Of a stretch of 64,000 nucleotides of DNA, positions 1 through 9,482 are shown piece after piece. The stretch is from the NCBI GenBank assembly GCA_026003355.1, contig BPHC01000009.1, forward strand, positions 37,000-100,999, read 5' to 3'. The notes under the pieces were generated by a model. It had not been told where the DNA came from, searched no databases, and worked only from the letters and a program-made list of their open reading frames with translations. Each line of letters opens with the position of its first letter. Within the stretch, counting starts at the first letter, position 1. Position numbers and translations under genes: made by a program. Source of the stretch: Cyclobacteriaceae bacterium (GTDB lineage Bacteria; Bacteroidota; Bacteroidia; Cytophagales; Cyclobacteriaceae).

Positions 1-222
1 AGTTGAGGAAATAACAGCATCCCACAGGGCCAGGGCAGTATTTTGCCTGCCCCCATCCAGCCGGGTAATGTTCAGACCGTTGAGTTCTTCGGTATATGGC
101 TCGCCCTTTCTGCGCAGGCAAAGCAGGTAAACTTGATGACCTGCACCCAAAAGGGCCTGTACTTCCTTGCTTACCCGTATATCGGGCGGATAAGGTGCGT
201 TAAGCAACATGCCTATGTTCAT
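1..222 (-). CDS. Glycosyltransferase family 4, N-terminal part (cut by window edge)
   Basis: The minus strand from an ATG at 222 reads open to the window edge (74 codons) and is missing from the ORF track because it is incomplete. The start reads MNIGMLLNAPYPPDIRVSKE and continues into QALLGAGHQVYLLC, the usual N-terminal Rossmann strand and PPDxRVxKE segment of GT-B, family 4 (group 1) glycosyltransferases. These enzymes move sugars from nucleotide-sugar donors onto lipids or glycans at the cytoplasmic face of the membrane. It lies 82 bp downstream of ruvC in the same direction. Acceptor and donor cannot be judged because the catalytic C-terminal half lies outside the window. The plus-strand ORF 43-288 is its shadow. 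Confidence 0.8.
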   Translation of the reverse strand, partial: MNIGMLLNAPYPPDIRVSKEVQALLGAGHQVYLLCLRRKGEPYTEELNGLNITRLDGGRQNTALALWDAVISST

Positions 223-304
223 GCCATTGACAAAATTGCCGGCAAAGAAAACCAATTATTGGTAAAGTGTTTTAACCTGCCGGGATAATGAGAACCTCTG
301 GCGG

Positions 305-880
305 CTACCGCGATGTTTTGTCCATTCTTTCCGGATGCCGGGCAACAAACTCCTTCCAGGTGGTTTTGGCCGTTCGCTTGTGGGCAACCCTGGTGTTAAA
401 GCCGTGGTGGCACAGTGCAACGGCCAGCGCATCGGTTGCATCGAGCAGCCGGGGTGCCTCTTTTATGCCAAATTGCCGTAAAAGCATTCGAGCCACCTGT
501 TCTTTGCTGGCATTGCCGTTGCCGGTAACAGCCTGCTTTACTTTTCGGGGTGCATACTCGGTTATGGGTATTTGCCGCGAAAGGGCAGCTGCCATGGCTA
601 CTCCCTGGGCGCGGCCAAGCTTCAATGCCGACTGCACGTTTTTACCAAAGAAGGGAGCCTCAAGGGCTACCTCGTCCGGAATAAAGGCGTCTATCAGTTT
701 GAGTACCTCCTCAAAAATCTTTTTTAGTTTTAATTCGTGCGAGCCGCCTTTTCCAAGACGAATAATTCCGTATTTAACAAGGTTAACTTTTTTATTATCT
801 GAACAGATTACCGCGTATCCGGTAATGGTGGTGCCGGGGTCAAGTCCCAGAATTACCCGTTCGCTTACCTTTTTCATCAT
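305..880 (-). CDS. ruvC: Crossover junction endodeoxyribonuclease RuvC
   Basis: 191 residues, a little longer than the usual 160-190. RuvC is the dimeric Holliday-junction resolvase that acts with the RuvAB branch-migration motor. Visible family marks are ILGLDPGTTITGYAV at the start (first catalytic Asp at residue 14), VALEAPFFGKNVQSALKLG in the middle (catalytic Glu) and DATDALAVALCHH near the C-terminus (last catalytic Asp pair). The start is a double Met; either would give a normal N-terminus. The 64 bp to the divergent glycosyltransferase gene hold no clear promoter, only TAATTTGC just before the start. No ruvA or ruvB is visible nearby. Confidence 0.95.
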   Translation of the reverse strand: MMKKVSERVILGLDPGTTITGYAVICSDNKKVNLVKYGIIRLGKGGSHELKLKKIFEEVLKLIDAFIPDEVALEAPFFGKNVQSALKLGRAQGVAMAAALSRQIPITEYAPRKVKQAVTGNGNASKEQVARMLLRQFGIKEAPRLLDATDALAVALCHHGFNTRVAHKRTAKTTWKEFVARHPERMDKTSR

Positions 881-944
881 TGGGGCAAATTACACATTGC
901 AATAATAGTTTTTTCAAATTGCGCAAAACCTCACAACTTGTGGC

Positions 945-2060
945 GTGTACCTGCTAATTGTATTTTCATTTATACTTTGGTATTCGTTCATTTTGGTGCT
1001 GTTTGCTGGCTGGAAGCGGTCATTAAACCGGATTGTGCACATGCCCGAAGCCGAAAACTTACCCATGATTTCGGTGGTGGTGCCGGTACGAAATGAAGCA
1101 CATAACCTTCCGAGCCTTTTTCAAGACCTTATCCGGCAGCGGCAACCTGCCCATGAAATCATTCTGGCAGACGACCACTCTTCTGATGATACACTCCTGT
1201 TGTGCCGGCAGTTTGCAGAAATAAACCCTTCGGTAAGGTGGGTACAACCCCAAAGCGGCTGCGAGGGCAAAAAAGCTGCCCTTTCTGCGGGCATAGCTGC
1301 CGCAACTGGCGATATTATTTTAACCACCGATGCCGACTGCCGGTTGCCGGAGTCATGGATAAGAGCCATGACGGCCTGCTTCCGGCAAAATGACACATTA
1401 TTTGTGGCTGGTCCGGTGTTGCTTACCGGCAGCAGTCTATTACAGCGCCTGCTGGGGCTGGAGCAACTGGCGCTGCAGGCTGTGGCTGCGGCTTCGTTTG
1501 GGTTGAACCGGCCGGTGTTTTGCAGTGGCGCCAACCTGGCATTTCGCAAACCGGCTTTTCTGCAGGCTGGCGGCTATTCGGCTAATCTGCACATTCCTTC
1601 GGGTGACGACGTATTCCTGATGCAACGCATAAAACAAAAGTGCGATGGCAATCTTCTTTTTTGCAATTCTCCCGCTGCAACCGTTTTAACCTCTCCGCCC
1701 GAAACCTGGACCCACCTTATCAGTCAGCGCATACGGTGGGCCGGCAAGTGGAAAGCCCTGGGAGTAGGTACAACAGCCCTTGCATTTTTTGTATTTCTCT
1801 TTCATGTGTTGCTGCTTACTTTTCCGGTATGGGCTATGAGCTGGGTTATTACCCTGCCACAGGTATTGGGGCTTGTTTTTATAAAATGGATGCTTGAATT
1901 TATTTTGCTGAGCCGGGTAGCCAGGGGCCTCGGAACGGCTTTTTCGGCAGCCGATTTTCTGTGCGCACAATTTTTGTTTCCGCTGTATGTTGTACTGGCC
2001 GGCATACTGGCCCTGAAGAAAAAAACGTTATGGAAGGGTCGTATTATTAACACCCGATAA
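945..2060 (+). CDS. Membrane-bound glycosyltransferase, family 2
   Basis: 371 residues with a GTG start at 945; an alternative GTG lies at 940 in another frame. Residues 1-25 form one membrane helix. The GT-A catalytic domain follows: ISVVVPVRNEAHNL (nucleotide-sugar binding), ILADDHSSDDT, the DADCR metal-binding Asp motif, GDDVFL, and QRIRWAGKW, the QxxRW motif typical of processive or polyprenyl-type family 2 enzymes. Two to three hydrophobic segments close the protein. The fold suggests transfer of a sugar to a lipid or growing polysaccharide at the inner membrane. It stands 16 bp before the next gene. Substrate is not predictable from the sequence. Confidence 0.88.
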   Translation: MYLLIVFSFILWYSFILVLFAGWKRSLNRIVHMPEAENLPMISVVVPVRNEAHNLPSLFQDLIRQRQPAHEIILADDHSSDDTLLLCRQFAEINPSVRWVQPQSGCEGKKAALSAGIAAATGDIILTTDADCRLPESWIRAMTACFRQNDTLFVAGPVLLTGSSLLQRLLGLEQLALQAVAAASFGLNRPVFCSGANLAFRKPAFLQAGGYSANLHIPSGDDVFLMQRIKQKCDGNLLFCNSPAATVLTSPPETWTHLISQRIRWAGKWKALGVGTTALAFFVFLFHVLLLTFPVWAMSWVITLPQVLGLVFIKWMLEFILLSRVARGLGTAFSAADFLCAQFLFPLYVVLAGILALKKKTLWKGRIINTR

Positions 2061-2064
2061 CTGG

Positions 2065-2072
2065 TAACTTTG
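2065..2072 (+). promoter_or_regulatory. Bacteroidota -7 box TAACTTTG before the phosphatase gene
   Basis: TAACTTTGC matches the TAnnTTTG element of the Bacteroidota primary sigma factor and stands only 4 bp before the ATG, implying a near-leaderless transcript. I could not find a convincing TTG -33 element at the normal spacing, so this is a weak call. Confidence 0.35.
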
Positions 2073-2076
2073 CCCT

Positions 2077-3300
2077 ATGAACGACCTCTCACTGCAAAGC
2101 CGGTATGAACTGAAAGAGCTGGAACTCAACGCCCTGCTGGAAGTTACCCAGGCCATTAACAATAACGTTTCAGAAGATGCGCTGTACAAAATCTACCATT
2201 TTATTCTGCGTTCAAATCTGAATCTTAAAAAACTGGCGCTATATGTTTTCGATGAGGGCTGGTGCTGTAAGGTAAACTTTGGCACTCAGCAAAACTTCAT
2301 GAAAACGCCCCTGCCGCCGGTCTTTCATCAATTGCTGGAAATTACCTCGCTGCGCGATATACAGGCGCCGGAATTCGGTGAATTTGATCTGGTTATTCCG
2401 GTGGCACACAAAACCGAGTTGCTGGCCCTGGTGTTTGTGGGCGATGAACATGCCGACAGCTACTACGACCACGCTGAGGGTCTGAAGTTCATTCAGGCAC
2501 TCAGCAACATCATAATCGTGGCAATTGAAAACAAAAAACTGGCGCGCAAGCAGTTGCAGCAGGAAGCTTTCCGTAAGGAACTGGAAATTGCGCGCGATGT
2601 GCAGCAATTTCTGTTTCCCGACAAACTGCCGCGCACCGATCGCCTGCAGGTGGAAGCCAGCTATCTGCCGCACGACCGCATAGGGGGGGATTATTACGAC
2701 TATATACCCATAAATAAAAACCAGTTTTTGCTTTGTGTGGCCGATGTAAGCGGCAAGGGCATACCCGCTGCCCTCATGATGTCGAACTTCCAGGCTTCGC
2801 TGCGAACATTGGTACGGCAAACCCCCAACCTGCGCGAAATTGTGGAGGCCCTGAACTACCAGGTGCTGGAAAATACCAAGGGCGAAAAGTTTATTACGCT
2901 CTTTGCCGCCATTTACGACATTGAGCTGCGCACCCTGTTATACATTAATGCCGGGCACAACCCGCCCCTGCTGGTTCAGCATGGATACGGGTGCCGCTGG
3001 CTGCAGGAAGGTTCTACCGTGCTGGGCGCCATGCATCCGCTGCCTTTTATAAATGAAGGATTTCTTACCGGTGTGCACGACTTTACCCTGTTTTGCTATA
3101 CCGATGGCCTTACCGAAACCCTTAATGATAACGGTGAGGAATTCGGGTCCGACCGGCTGGCACAGTACTTTTCCGATCCGGCCATTTATGTAAAAGACCT
3201 TCGGAACATTCACCATGACATCATCATCAGTCTGGATAATTTTAAAGGCAACAACGGTTATCGCGATGATATTACCATGTTGTCGGTACGGGTAGCCTGA
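2077..3300 (+). CDS. GAF domain plus SpoIIE/PP2C-type serine phosphatase
   Basis: 407 residues. Residues 1-155 look like a GAF-type sensory domain ending in a helical linker; ELEIARDVQQFLFPDKLP (about 168-185) is the usual lead-in to the RsbU/SpoIIE phosphatase domain. Metal-binding motifs are GGDYYDY (203-209), DVSGKG (223-228), INAGHNPP and the C-terminal RDDITML. Such enzymes dephosphorylate STAS-domain antagonists in partner-switching control of sigma factors or other outputs. A STAS protein exists in this window at about 52 kb, but the two are far apart and pairing them is only a guess. No membrane segment is seen, so it should act in the cytoplasm. Confidence 0.9.
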   Translation: MNDLSLQSRYELKELELNALLEVTQAINNNVSEDALYKIYHFILRSNLNLKKLALYVFDEGWCCKVNFGTQQNFMKTPLPPVFHQLLEITSLRDIQAPEFGEFDLVIPVAHKTELLALVFVGDEHADSYYDHAEGLKFIQALSNIIIVAIENKKLARKQLQQEAFRKELEIARDVQQFLFPDKLPRTDRLQVEASYLPHDRIGGDYYDYIPINKNQFLLCVADVSGKGIPAALMMSNFQASLRTLVRQTPNLREIVEALNYQVLENTKGEKFITLFAAIYDIELRTLLYINAGHNPPLLVQHGYGCRWLQEGSTVLGAMHPLPFINEGFLTGVHDFTLFCYTDGLTETLNDNGEEFGSDRLAQYFSDPAIYVKDLRNIHHDIIISLDNFKGNNGYRDDITMLSVRVA

Positions 3301-3307
3301 ACAGCCC

Positions 3308-3941
3308 ATGCGCTTTTACCGAACACCGGCTTTGCTTTCTGCTATCTTTCCAAGGCTGCTTTGGCGTATGCCCCAGGCTGAAAAAAACCGTTTACCTTAC
3401 CTTCGATGACGGACCTGTGCCAGGGCCTACCGGGTTCGTGTTGCAAACACTGAAGCAGGCCGGAATAAAAGCAACCTTTTTTTGCATAGGCGATAATATC
3501 CGCAAGCATCCGGATATTTTTTTGCAGATAACCGAAGACGGACACGCCATTGGAAACCATACTTTTAACCATCTTAACGGCTGGAAAACCGATACCTTTT
3601 CTTACCTGGCCAACATAACGGCATGCGAGGCAGTTATGCAGCAGGTGCATGCGGGCTTCACCACCCGGCTGTTCAGGCCTCCGTACGGTAAAATTACCCC
3701 GGGGCAAATTAACCGCCTGTCTGCCTACCGCATTGTAATGTGGGACGTGCTGACCTATGACTACGACTCCGGCCTGAAAGCAGAAACCTGTCTGCTCAAA
3801 ACCCTGCGCGCCGTGCGCAACGGCTCCATAATCGTAATGCACGACAGCCTGAAGGCCTGGCCCCGCCTGCACCCTATGCTGCCCCGCCTTATATCCCATT
3901 TATCGGCACAAGGCTATTCGTTTAAGCCATTACCTTTCTGA
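3308..3941 (+). CDS. Polysaccharide deacetylase family protein (NodB domain), frameshifted
   Basis: The ORF track starts at an internal GTG (3417), but the NodB signature YLTFDDGP lies upstream of it. The natural start is the ATG at 3308 (MRFYRTPALLSAIFP), in a frame that joins the downstream one if one A is removed from the A7 run at 3381-3387. The joined product is about 210 residues. NodB-type motifs are TFDDGP (metal-binding Asp pair), GNHTFNH (metal-binding His pair), RPPYGK and MHD near the C-terminus. The family removes N- or O-acetyl groups from polysaccharides such as peptidoglycan or poly-GlcNAc. No signal peptide is obvious. The extra A is probably a sequencing error. It lies in a run with two glycosyltransferases. 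Confidence 0.85.
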
Positions 3942-3945
3942 AACC

Positions 3946-5019
3946 ATGGGCAAAACCAAAGTACTGGTGGCTGTACTGAACTGGGGCCTGGGCCATGCTA
4001 CCCGCAGCATTCCTGTAATTGGTGAGCTGTTAAACCAAAATTGCGAGGTTATTCTGGCCAGCGATGGCCAGGCTCTGGATTTGCTCAGGCAGGAGTTTCC
4101 CGGGCTGCATGCCGTTGAATTCCCGTCTTATAACATCCGGTATGCTGCCACAGCCCGTACCTTGCCATTTGTGCTTGCCGCCCGGGTGCCGCAATTATTG
4201 CGCGCAATTACTGCCGAAAGTAAGTACACGGCCAGCCTGGTACAACAGGAAAACATCAGGCTTATCATCTCCGATAACCGGTATGGTGTATTTCACCCCG
4301 CTGTCCATTCGGTCTGGCTGGGGCACCAGCTTCATCTGCTTATGCCACACGGATGGAAATGGCTTTCGCGACTTATAAACCAGGTACACCGCAGGTATCT
4401 TGGCCGCTTTAATTCATATTGGGTGCCCGACCTGCCCGGATCGGTGCTTAGCGGTGAAATGTCCAGGGCCGGCTTTCCCAACCGGTATGTGGGGTTGCTG
4501 TCGCGGTTTAACATACAGGTGCCACCACCCGAAAAACCCTATCAGGTAGTGGCTGTACTGTCGGGGCCCGAACCGCAGCGAAGCCTGCTGGAAAGTGGCC
4601 TGCGCAGGCAGTTTGAACAAAACAGGCTGCACACCCTGTTGGTACGGGGCATTGGCACCGGCAGCCATATTGTTGCATGTAATGGGTTTGATGTAGTAGA
4701 TTTTCTTCCTGCCGGACAACTGAATGCGTATATGTTGCATGCCGGCCTGGTTGTAGCCCGAAGCGGATATAGTACCGTTATGGACCTGTGCCGGCTTAAC
4801 CGAAAGGCGCTTTTAATTCCAACACCCGGCCAGCCCGAACAAGAATACCTGGCACAAAAGCTGGCAGGTACAGGCTGCGTGATGGTGCAGCACCAAAACA
4901 GGCTTAACCTTGCCGAAGCCTGGCAGCGCCGCCATGAACTGGTTCCATTTAATATTCCTGACCACCACAACCAATTGCTTGCACAGGCTGTTCGAACAGC
5001 TCTTGGAACTGTAGGCTGA
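3946..5019 (+). CDS. GT28/MurG-like glycosyltransferase
   Basis: 357 residues, 4 bp after the deacetylase. The N-terminus (VAVLNWGLGHATRSIPVI) has the glycine-rich loop of GT-B family 28 enzymes, and the C-terminal half carries VVDFLPAGQLNAYM, VARSGYSTVMDL and IPTPGQPEQEYLA, which match the UDP-sugar binding site of MurG/MGD-type enzymes. It is not MurG itself: membrane-associating and lipid I-binding segments differ, and it stands away from any division cluster. Bacteroidota carry this as a conserved glycosyltransferase of unassigned substrate. With the upstream deacetylase it may modify a surface glycan; that link is inference. Confidence 0.8.
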   Translation: MGKTKVLVAVLNWGLGHATRSIPVIGELLNQNCEVILASDGQALDLLRQEFPGLHAVEFPSYNIRYAATARTLPFVLAARVPQLLRAITAESKYTASLVQQENIRLIISDNRYGVFHPAVHSVWLGHQLHLLMPHGWKWLSRLINQVHRRYLGRFNSYWVPDLPGSVLSGEMSRAGFPNRYVGLLSRFNIQVPPPEKPYQVVAVLSGPEPQRSLLESGLRRQFEQNRLHTLLVRGIGTGSHIVACNGFDVVDFLPAGQLNAYMLHAGLVVARSGYSTVMDLCRLNRKALLIPTPGQPEQEYLAQKLAGTGCVMVQHQNRLNLAEAWQRRHELVPFNIPDHHNQLLAQAVRTALGTVG

Positions 5020-5079
5020 GCACTGTGGTGCGCCCGTTAACCGGTTGGCAGGCTTTTGTTATTTTCGCACCACACCGGC

Positions 5080-5856
5080 ATGAGCTATTACATCGATACC
5101 CACGCCCACATTTATCTACCGGAATTTGATGCCGACAGAGATGACATGGTGCTTCGGGCGCAGCATGCCGGCGTGGAAAAAATACTCATGCCGAATATAG
5201 ACGAGCATTCGGTTGAGCAAATGGTAGCTGTAGCACAGCAATTTAACGGCACCTGCTTTGCTATGGCAGGGCTGCACCCGTGCTCGGTAAAAACCAACGT
5301 ACAGCAGCAGTTGTATGAGGTTGAGACATGGTTAAACCGCAAAGATTTTGTGGCGGTAGGCGAAACAGGCACCGACCGGTACTGGGACACCACTTACTGG
5401 AACCAGCAGATAGAAGCGTTTACCGTTCAGGCAGGCTGGGCCGCCCGGTTAAACCTGCCCCTGGTTATCCATTGCCGGCAATCGCTTGACGAAACCCTGG
5501 ACCTGGTAGAAAAGCTCCAGGACGGAAGGCTTACCGGCGTATTTCATTGCTTTACGGGCTCGGTAAAACAGGCAGAACGTGCCATAAAGCTGGGCTTTTT
5601 CCTGGGCATTGGTGGCGTGGTTACGTTTAAAAACGGTGGGTTGGACAGGGTGCTGCCCCACATACCCCCTGAACGCATTATACTGGAAACCGACAGCCCC
5701 TACCTGGCTCCGGTACCGCACCGAGGCAAGCGCAACGAGCCGTCTTACCTTACGCTGGTAGCCGAAAAGCTCGCAGCCCTGTACAGCATGGAGGTCGAAA
5801 CCCTGCGCAGCGTGACCACACAAAATGCCCTGAAGCTCTTTCAACATGTTCGCTGA
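5080..5856 (+). CDS. tatD: TatD family metal-dependent hydrolase
   Basis: 258 residues from ATG 5080 (MSYYIDTHAHIY). The track start at 5056 adds eight residues from a TTG and is less likely. TatD proteins are TIM-barrel 3'-5' DNA exonucleases and D-aminoacyl-tRNA deacylase-like hydrolases. Metal ligands are visible as THAH near the start, VGETGTD (Glu), LVIHCRQ, VFHCFTGS and ETDSPYLAP (Asp). The third motif reads GETGTDRYW rather than the commoner GExGLDYYW, a minor change. The stop overlaps the start of the asparaginase gene by 11 bp, so the two are likely co-transcribed. Confidence 0.93.
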   Translation: MSYYIDTHAHIYLPEFDADRDDMVLRAQHAGVEKILMPNIDEHSVEQMVAVAQQFNGTCFAMAGLHPCSVKTNVQQQLYEVETWLNRKDFVAVGETGTDRYWDTTYWNQQIEAFTVQAGWAARLNLPLVIHCRQSLDETLDLVEKLQDGRLTGVFHCFTGSVKQAERAIKLGFFLGIGGVVTFKNGGLDRVLPHIPPERIILETDSPYLAPVPHRGKRNEPSYLTLVAEKLAALYSMEVETLRSVTTQNALKLFQHVR

Positions 5857-6907
5857 AAAAACGATAACCATTCATACCGCGTCAGCACGTGCCCGGTTAC
5901 TCGTTATTTATACAGGAGGTACCTTTGGCATGTCCTACAATACCGATGGTGTGCTGGTGCCGTTCGACTTTGAAGCCATACTCGGTCATTTGCCTGTAGT
6001 ACGCCACATGGGTTTGTCGTTTACTGTAACTTCCTTTCGCCATCCCATTGATTCGTCCAATATCAAACCGGAACACTGGCAGGGTATAGCCGGGGTTATC
6101 GGGCAGCACTACCACCAGCACGATGGTTTTGTAATACTGCATGGTACCGACACCATGGCCTACACCGCTTCGGCTTTGAGCTTTATGCTGGAAAATCTCG
6201 GTAAGCCCGTAATACTTACCGGAGCGCAGTTACCGGTAAGCGACCCGCGTTCGGATGCACGCGAAAACCTTATTACTTCGCTGGAGATTGCCTCGGCCAA
6301 AACAGCCGATCGGGCAGTGGTGCCTGAGGTGTGCATTTACTTCGATTACCGGCTGTTGCGCGGCAACCGGACACGCAAGGTTGAGTCCATGCAGTTCAAC
6401 GCCTTCGACTCGGGCAACTATCCGCCTCTGGCCATTGCCGGGGTTAAGATAAACTACAACCACAGTCTTATCCGGCCTTTTCCGGGTCAGCCTTTCCGGG
6501 TAAACACAGCTTTGGATAACCGCATAGCGGTGCTGCGGCTGTTTCCGGGCATAACCGAAAGCGTGGTGAAGGGGGTGTTGCAGGCTGCCGGTCTCAGGGC
6601 TTTAATACTTGAAACTTTTGGCGCCGGAAATGCGCCATCTGATGCCTGGCTGCTCCGGCTTCTTAAAGAAGCCACCGACAGCGGGCTGGTAGTGGTTAAT
6701 ATTTCGCAATGCCCGGGTGGCAGGGTAGTGCAGGGACGCTATGAAACCGGGCAGCAGCTGGAAAAAGCCGGCGTTGCAGGTGGTGCCGATATGACCACCG
6801 AAGCGGCCCTTGCCAAACTAATGGTTTTAATGGGTAGGTACACCAGCAACGATGAGGTGAAAAAACGGATAGGCGAGGACCTGGCCGGAGAATTAACGCC
6901 TTACTGA
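5846..6907 (+). CDS. ansA: Type I L-asparaginase
   Basis: 353 residues, near the family norm of 330-350. It hydrolyses L-asparagine to aspartate and ammonia in the cytoplasm; there is no signal peptide. Visible motifs are YTGGTFGM (first catalytic Thr), [20 protein letters not shown] (second Thr, Asp and Lys region), [17 protein letters not shown], and the C-terminal YETG and [14 protein letters not shown]. The reading frame starts 11 bp inside the tatD stop, which supports one transcript. The gene ends 13 bp before the tRNA-Ser gene on the other strand. Confidence 0.93.
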   Translation: MFAEKTITIHTASARARLLVIYTGGTFGMSYNTDGVLVPFDFEAILGHLPVVRHMGLSFTVTSFRHPIDSSNIKPEHWQGIAGVIGQHYHQHDGFVILHGTDTMAYTASALSFMLENLGKPVILTGAQLPVSDPRSDARENLITSLEIASAKTADRAVVPEVCIYFDYRLLRGNRTRKVESMQFNAFDSGNYPPLAIAGVKINYNHSLIRPFPGQPFRVNTALDNRIAVLRLFPGITESVVKGVLQAAGLRALILETFGAGNAPSDAWLLRLLKEATDSGLVVVNISQCPGGRVVQGRYETGQQLEKAGVAGGADMTTEAALAKLMVLMGRYTSNDEVKKRIGEDLAGELTPY

Positions 6908-6920
6908 ATGGGTGTTTCTG

Positions 6921-7007
6921 CGGAGAGAGCGGGATTCGAACCCGCGATACCGTTTCCGGTATACACACTTTCCAGGCGTGCTCCTTCAACCACTCGGACA
7001 CCTCTCC
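6921..7007 (-). tRNA. tRNA-Ser(GGA)
   Basis: Read on the minus strand the 87 bases fold as a class II tRNA with long variable arm. The acceptor GGAGAGG pairs with CTCTCC plus one G-U, the anticodon loop CTGGAAA gives GGA, the T arm reads GGGTTCGAATCCC, and the discriminator base is G. CCA is not encoded. Confidence 0.95.
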
Positions 7008-7020
7008 GTAAAAAAGAATT

Positions 7021-7050
7021 GCAAAGTAAATCAAAAAAAATTAAGCCAAA
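7021..7050 (-). promoter_or_regulatory. Candidate promoter of tRNA-Ser(GGA)
   Basis: On the minus strand TTTG is followed by an AT-rich spacer of 17-18 bp and TTACTTTGC, close to the Bacteroidota TTG-N19-TAnnTTTG pattern with one mismatch. It ends 14 bp upstream of the mature tRNA 5' end. Confidence 0.5.
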
Positions 7051-7214
7051 CACAGGCAGGTACATCCCGCACAATACAGGTAAAATCCCCTGAATTGGCC
7101 GCTGCTCCAAATGTGTCTTTTTGTCGGTTGGGTTGTTATTTCAGGTAGAATATCGGGCAAACAGCCGTCAGTAGAAAATTTTTTTAAAAAAGTTACTTAA
7201 ATTACCAAAACCTT

Positions 7215-7222
7215 TAATTTTG
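7215..7222 (+). promoter_or_regulatory. -7 box TAATTTTG upstream of the exbB operon
   Basis: TAATTTTG fits TAnnTTTG exactly and lies 32 bp before the ATG of exbB in an AT-rich stretch. The -33 region shows only GTTAC, so the upstream element is weak. The rest of the 245 bp between the tRNA and exbB shows no gene. Confidence 0.4.
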
Positions 7223-7254
7223 GCGTCTTCAATGGACTACTTAAACCTTAAACT

Positions 7255-8002
7255 ATGAAAAAATTACTCGCTATTCTGGCATTAACCGGGGTTATGGCAA
7301 CTGTTACCCTGGCCCAGTCTACTGATGGATCGCAGCCCGCCACCGAACAAACCGGGGGACCTTCCTTCCATCAGGTTTTGAAAGAGAAATTTATTGAGGG
7401 CGATGTGCGCTTTATGACTCCGGTGCTGATCTGCTTGATTTTAGGATTGGCATTCAGTATTGAACGGATCATAACGCTTAACATGGCCACTACCAATACC
7501 AAAAAACTGCTGGCACAGATTGAAGATGCCCTTTCCAAAGGAGGCGTTAATGCAGCACTTGAAGTTACACGCAACACCCGCGGTCCGGTTGCCTCTATTT
7601 TTACCCAGGGTTTTAATGCGTTTTTCGGAGGGGATTGAAATGGTGGAAAAATCCATCGTATCGTATGGAGGTGTGGAAATGGGCAAACTGGAGCGCGGCC
7701 TTATCTGGATTTCGCTGTTTATAGCGCTCGGACCCATGCTGGGTTTCTTCGGCACGGTAGTAGGTATGGTACAGGCTTTCTCTGATATTGAGGCAGCCGG
7801 TGATATTTCGCCCAACATTGTTGCCGGGGGTATGAAAGTGGCTCTTACCACAACAGTAGGCGGTTTAATTGTGGGTATGGTGCTGCAGGTATTCTACAAC
7901 TACCTGGTATCAAAAATCGATGCACTGGTAAACAATATGGAAGATGCTTCCATTGCCCTGGTTGACCTGCTGGTGAAGCACAAGCTCGTATCACAAAAGT
8001 AA
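7255..8002 (+). CDS. exbB: MotA/TolQ/ExbB proton channel protein, frameshifted
   Basis: Two ORF-track entries (7255-7638 and 7520-8002) join into one protein of about 248 residues if one base is removed from the TTTTAA stretch at 7611-7616, giving QGFMRFSEGIEMVEK. The protein starts with a signal-like hydrophobic segment followed by a Gln/Thr-rich periplasmic stretch, then has the ExbB/TolQ core: a helix around RFMTPVLICLILGLAF, and the paired helices with GLIWISLFIALGPMLGFFGTVVGMVQAF and MKVALTTTVGGLIVGMVLQVFYNYLV, which line the proton path. It works with ExbD in the inner membrane to drive TonB-type or gliding/secretion machinery. It leads a four-gene operon. The frameshift is probably an artefact. 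Confidence 0.9.
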
Positions 8003-8008
8003 TTACCT

Positions 8009-8383
8009 ATGAGAGGTTTTATTGTTGTTCTCATTGCGGTAGCGCTGGTGGTTGCATCCTTAACATCGGTAGATGCCGGCCTGTACATTGGCTACATTCT
8101 TTTTGGTATTGCGGTGTTAACGGCCGTGATCCTTCCGCTGGTAAAATCGCTGCAGTCGCCCGGTGAATTGAAAAAGCCGCTTATCGCCATTGCAGCAATG
8201 GCTGTTTTATTTGCCATTTCGTATGCTCTCACCGGCAGCGACCTCACAACTGAGCAGGCTGCCAAGGGAATTACCGAAACCACATCGAAACTGGTGGGCG
8301 CCGGTCTTACCCTGTTTTACCTGATTTCCGGCATTGCCGTGTTGGGTTTGATTTATTCTGAAATCAATAAAGCGTTAAAGTAA
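8009..8383 (+). CDS. Small integral membrane protein of the exb operon, function unknown
   Basis: 124 residues with about four hydrophobic segments (residues 2-22, 25-45, 58-75, 95-118) and short charged loops. I do not recognise a named family. It starts 6 bp after exbB and ends 1 bp before the first exbD, so it is certainly part of the operon and may be an accessory subunit or stabiliser of the ExbBD motor. No catalytic motif is visible. Confidence 0.7.
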   Translation: MRGFIVVLIAVALVVASLTSVDAGLYIGYILFGIAVLTAVILPLVKSLQSPGELKKPLIAIAAMAVLFAISYALTGSDLTTEQAAKGITETTSKLVGAGLTLFYLISGIAVLGLIYSEINKALK

Positions 8384-8384
8384 A

Positions 8385-8969
8385 ATGCCCCGTCCTGTTC
8401 CCGATATACCCAACGCCTCGATGGCAGATATTGCGTTTCTGCTGCTGGTGTTTTTTCTGGTAACCACCACAGTGGCCAACGACAAAGGTTTAAGTATCCT
8501 GCTGCCGCCGCCTCCTGAGGCACTGCCGCCCGATATGGACATTAAAATACAGGAGCGTAACCTGTTTAAAATTCAGGTTAACTCTTTTGATAATGTACTG
8601 GTAGAGGGCGAGCCGTTTACGGGAACGCCTGATGAACTTACGGAGCGCATAAAAAAGTTTATTTTAAACTACGGTGCCGACCCTGCTTCATCAGACAACC
8701 CCGAGAAAGCCATCGTTTCGTACAAAACCGACCGGGGTACAAGCCACAAAAAATTCATTGAGATACTGGATGCCATTCAGGCTGCATACTATCAGATTTA
8801 TGCTGATAATGCCGGTGTATCGGTAAAGAAGTGGCTGGATCTGTCATCGGATCTTAATGATCCGGAGAACCGGAAACTTTACGATTTAGGCCGGAAAAAA
8901 CGCCCCGATGGCACCATTGAAATTCCCATGAATGTGTCGATTGCTGAACCCACTAAAGTAGGAGGATAA
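8385..8969 (+). CDS. exbD: ExbD/TolR family biopolymer transport protein
   Basis: 194 residues, longer than classical ExbD (about 140). The N-terminus [24 protein letters not shown] contains the single ExbD membrane helix with the conserved Asp (ADIAFLLL) thought to carry protons. A periplasmic domain follows, with an insertion ([13 protein letters not shown]) that explains the extra length. It pairs with ExbB in the inner membrane. Two adjacent ExbD paralogues, this one and the next, are typical for Bacteroidota. Confidence 0.9.
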   Translation: MPRPVPDIPNASMADIAFLLLVFFLVTTTVANDKGLSILLPPPPEALPPDMDIKIQERNLFKIQVNSFDNVLVEGEPFTGTPDELTERIKKFILNYGADPASSDNPEKAIVSYKTDRGTSHKKFIEILDAIQAAYYQIYADNAGVSVKKWLDLSSDLNDPENRKLYDLGRKKRPDGTIEIPMNVSIAEPTKVGG

Positions 8970-8973
8970 TTCT

Positions 8974-9439
8974 ATGTCTAAATTCAAGAAAAAGGCTGCT
9001 GTTAAACAGGAAATACCCACTTCTTCTATGCCCGATGTGGTGTTTATGCTCCTGTTTTTCTTTATGGTTACCACGGTGTTGCGGGAAACGTCAATTAATG
9101 TTAAGCAGCATTTGCCCGAGGCCACCCAGCTAAAAAAGCTGGCCCGGAAATCACTGGTAGCCTATATGTATATTGGCGAGCCGAAAAAAAACCGATGAGT
9201 GGGGTAAGGAACCCAAAATTCAGGTAAACGATGTGTTTATTGAACCCAAAGATGTAATTCAATGGGTAAACACAGAAAAGTCGAAACTCAATGAATTTGA
9301 GCGCGACCAGCTTACCGTTTCCATGAAGGTTGATGAAGAAGTGAAACGCGGCATCATTGCCGATGTGGAAACCGAACTTCGAAAAGCCAACGCTCGGCTG
9401 CTGCTGTACTCCACCCAGCAGCGCAGGGTAGAAAATTAA
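8974..9439 (+). CDS. exbD: Second ExbD/TolR family protein, frameshifted
   Basis: Track entries 8974-9198 and 9173-9439 belong together. Removing one A from the A8 run at 9184-9191 gives IGEPKKTDEWGKEP and a product of about 154 residues. The N-terminus carries a Lys-rich cytoplasmic tip and the membrane helix MPDVVFMLLFFFMVTTV with the conserved Asp, followed by a periplasmic domain rich in charged residues. It follows the first exbD by 4 bp and closes the operon. The frameshift is most likely a homopolymer sequencing error. Confidence 0.88.
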
Positions 9440-9457
9440 CCCCAATCCAAACACCAC

Positions 9458-9482
9458 AGCCCTGCAACAGCAGGGCTTTTTT
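9458..9482 (+). terminator. Rho-independent terminator of the exbB-exbD operon
   Basis: Stem AGCCCTGC / GCAGGGCT with loop AACA is followed by six T. The T run ends directly at the ATG of the MFS gene, so the hairpin sits in the 5' leader of that gene if there is read-through. Confidence 0.85.
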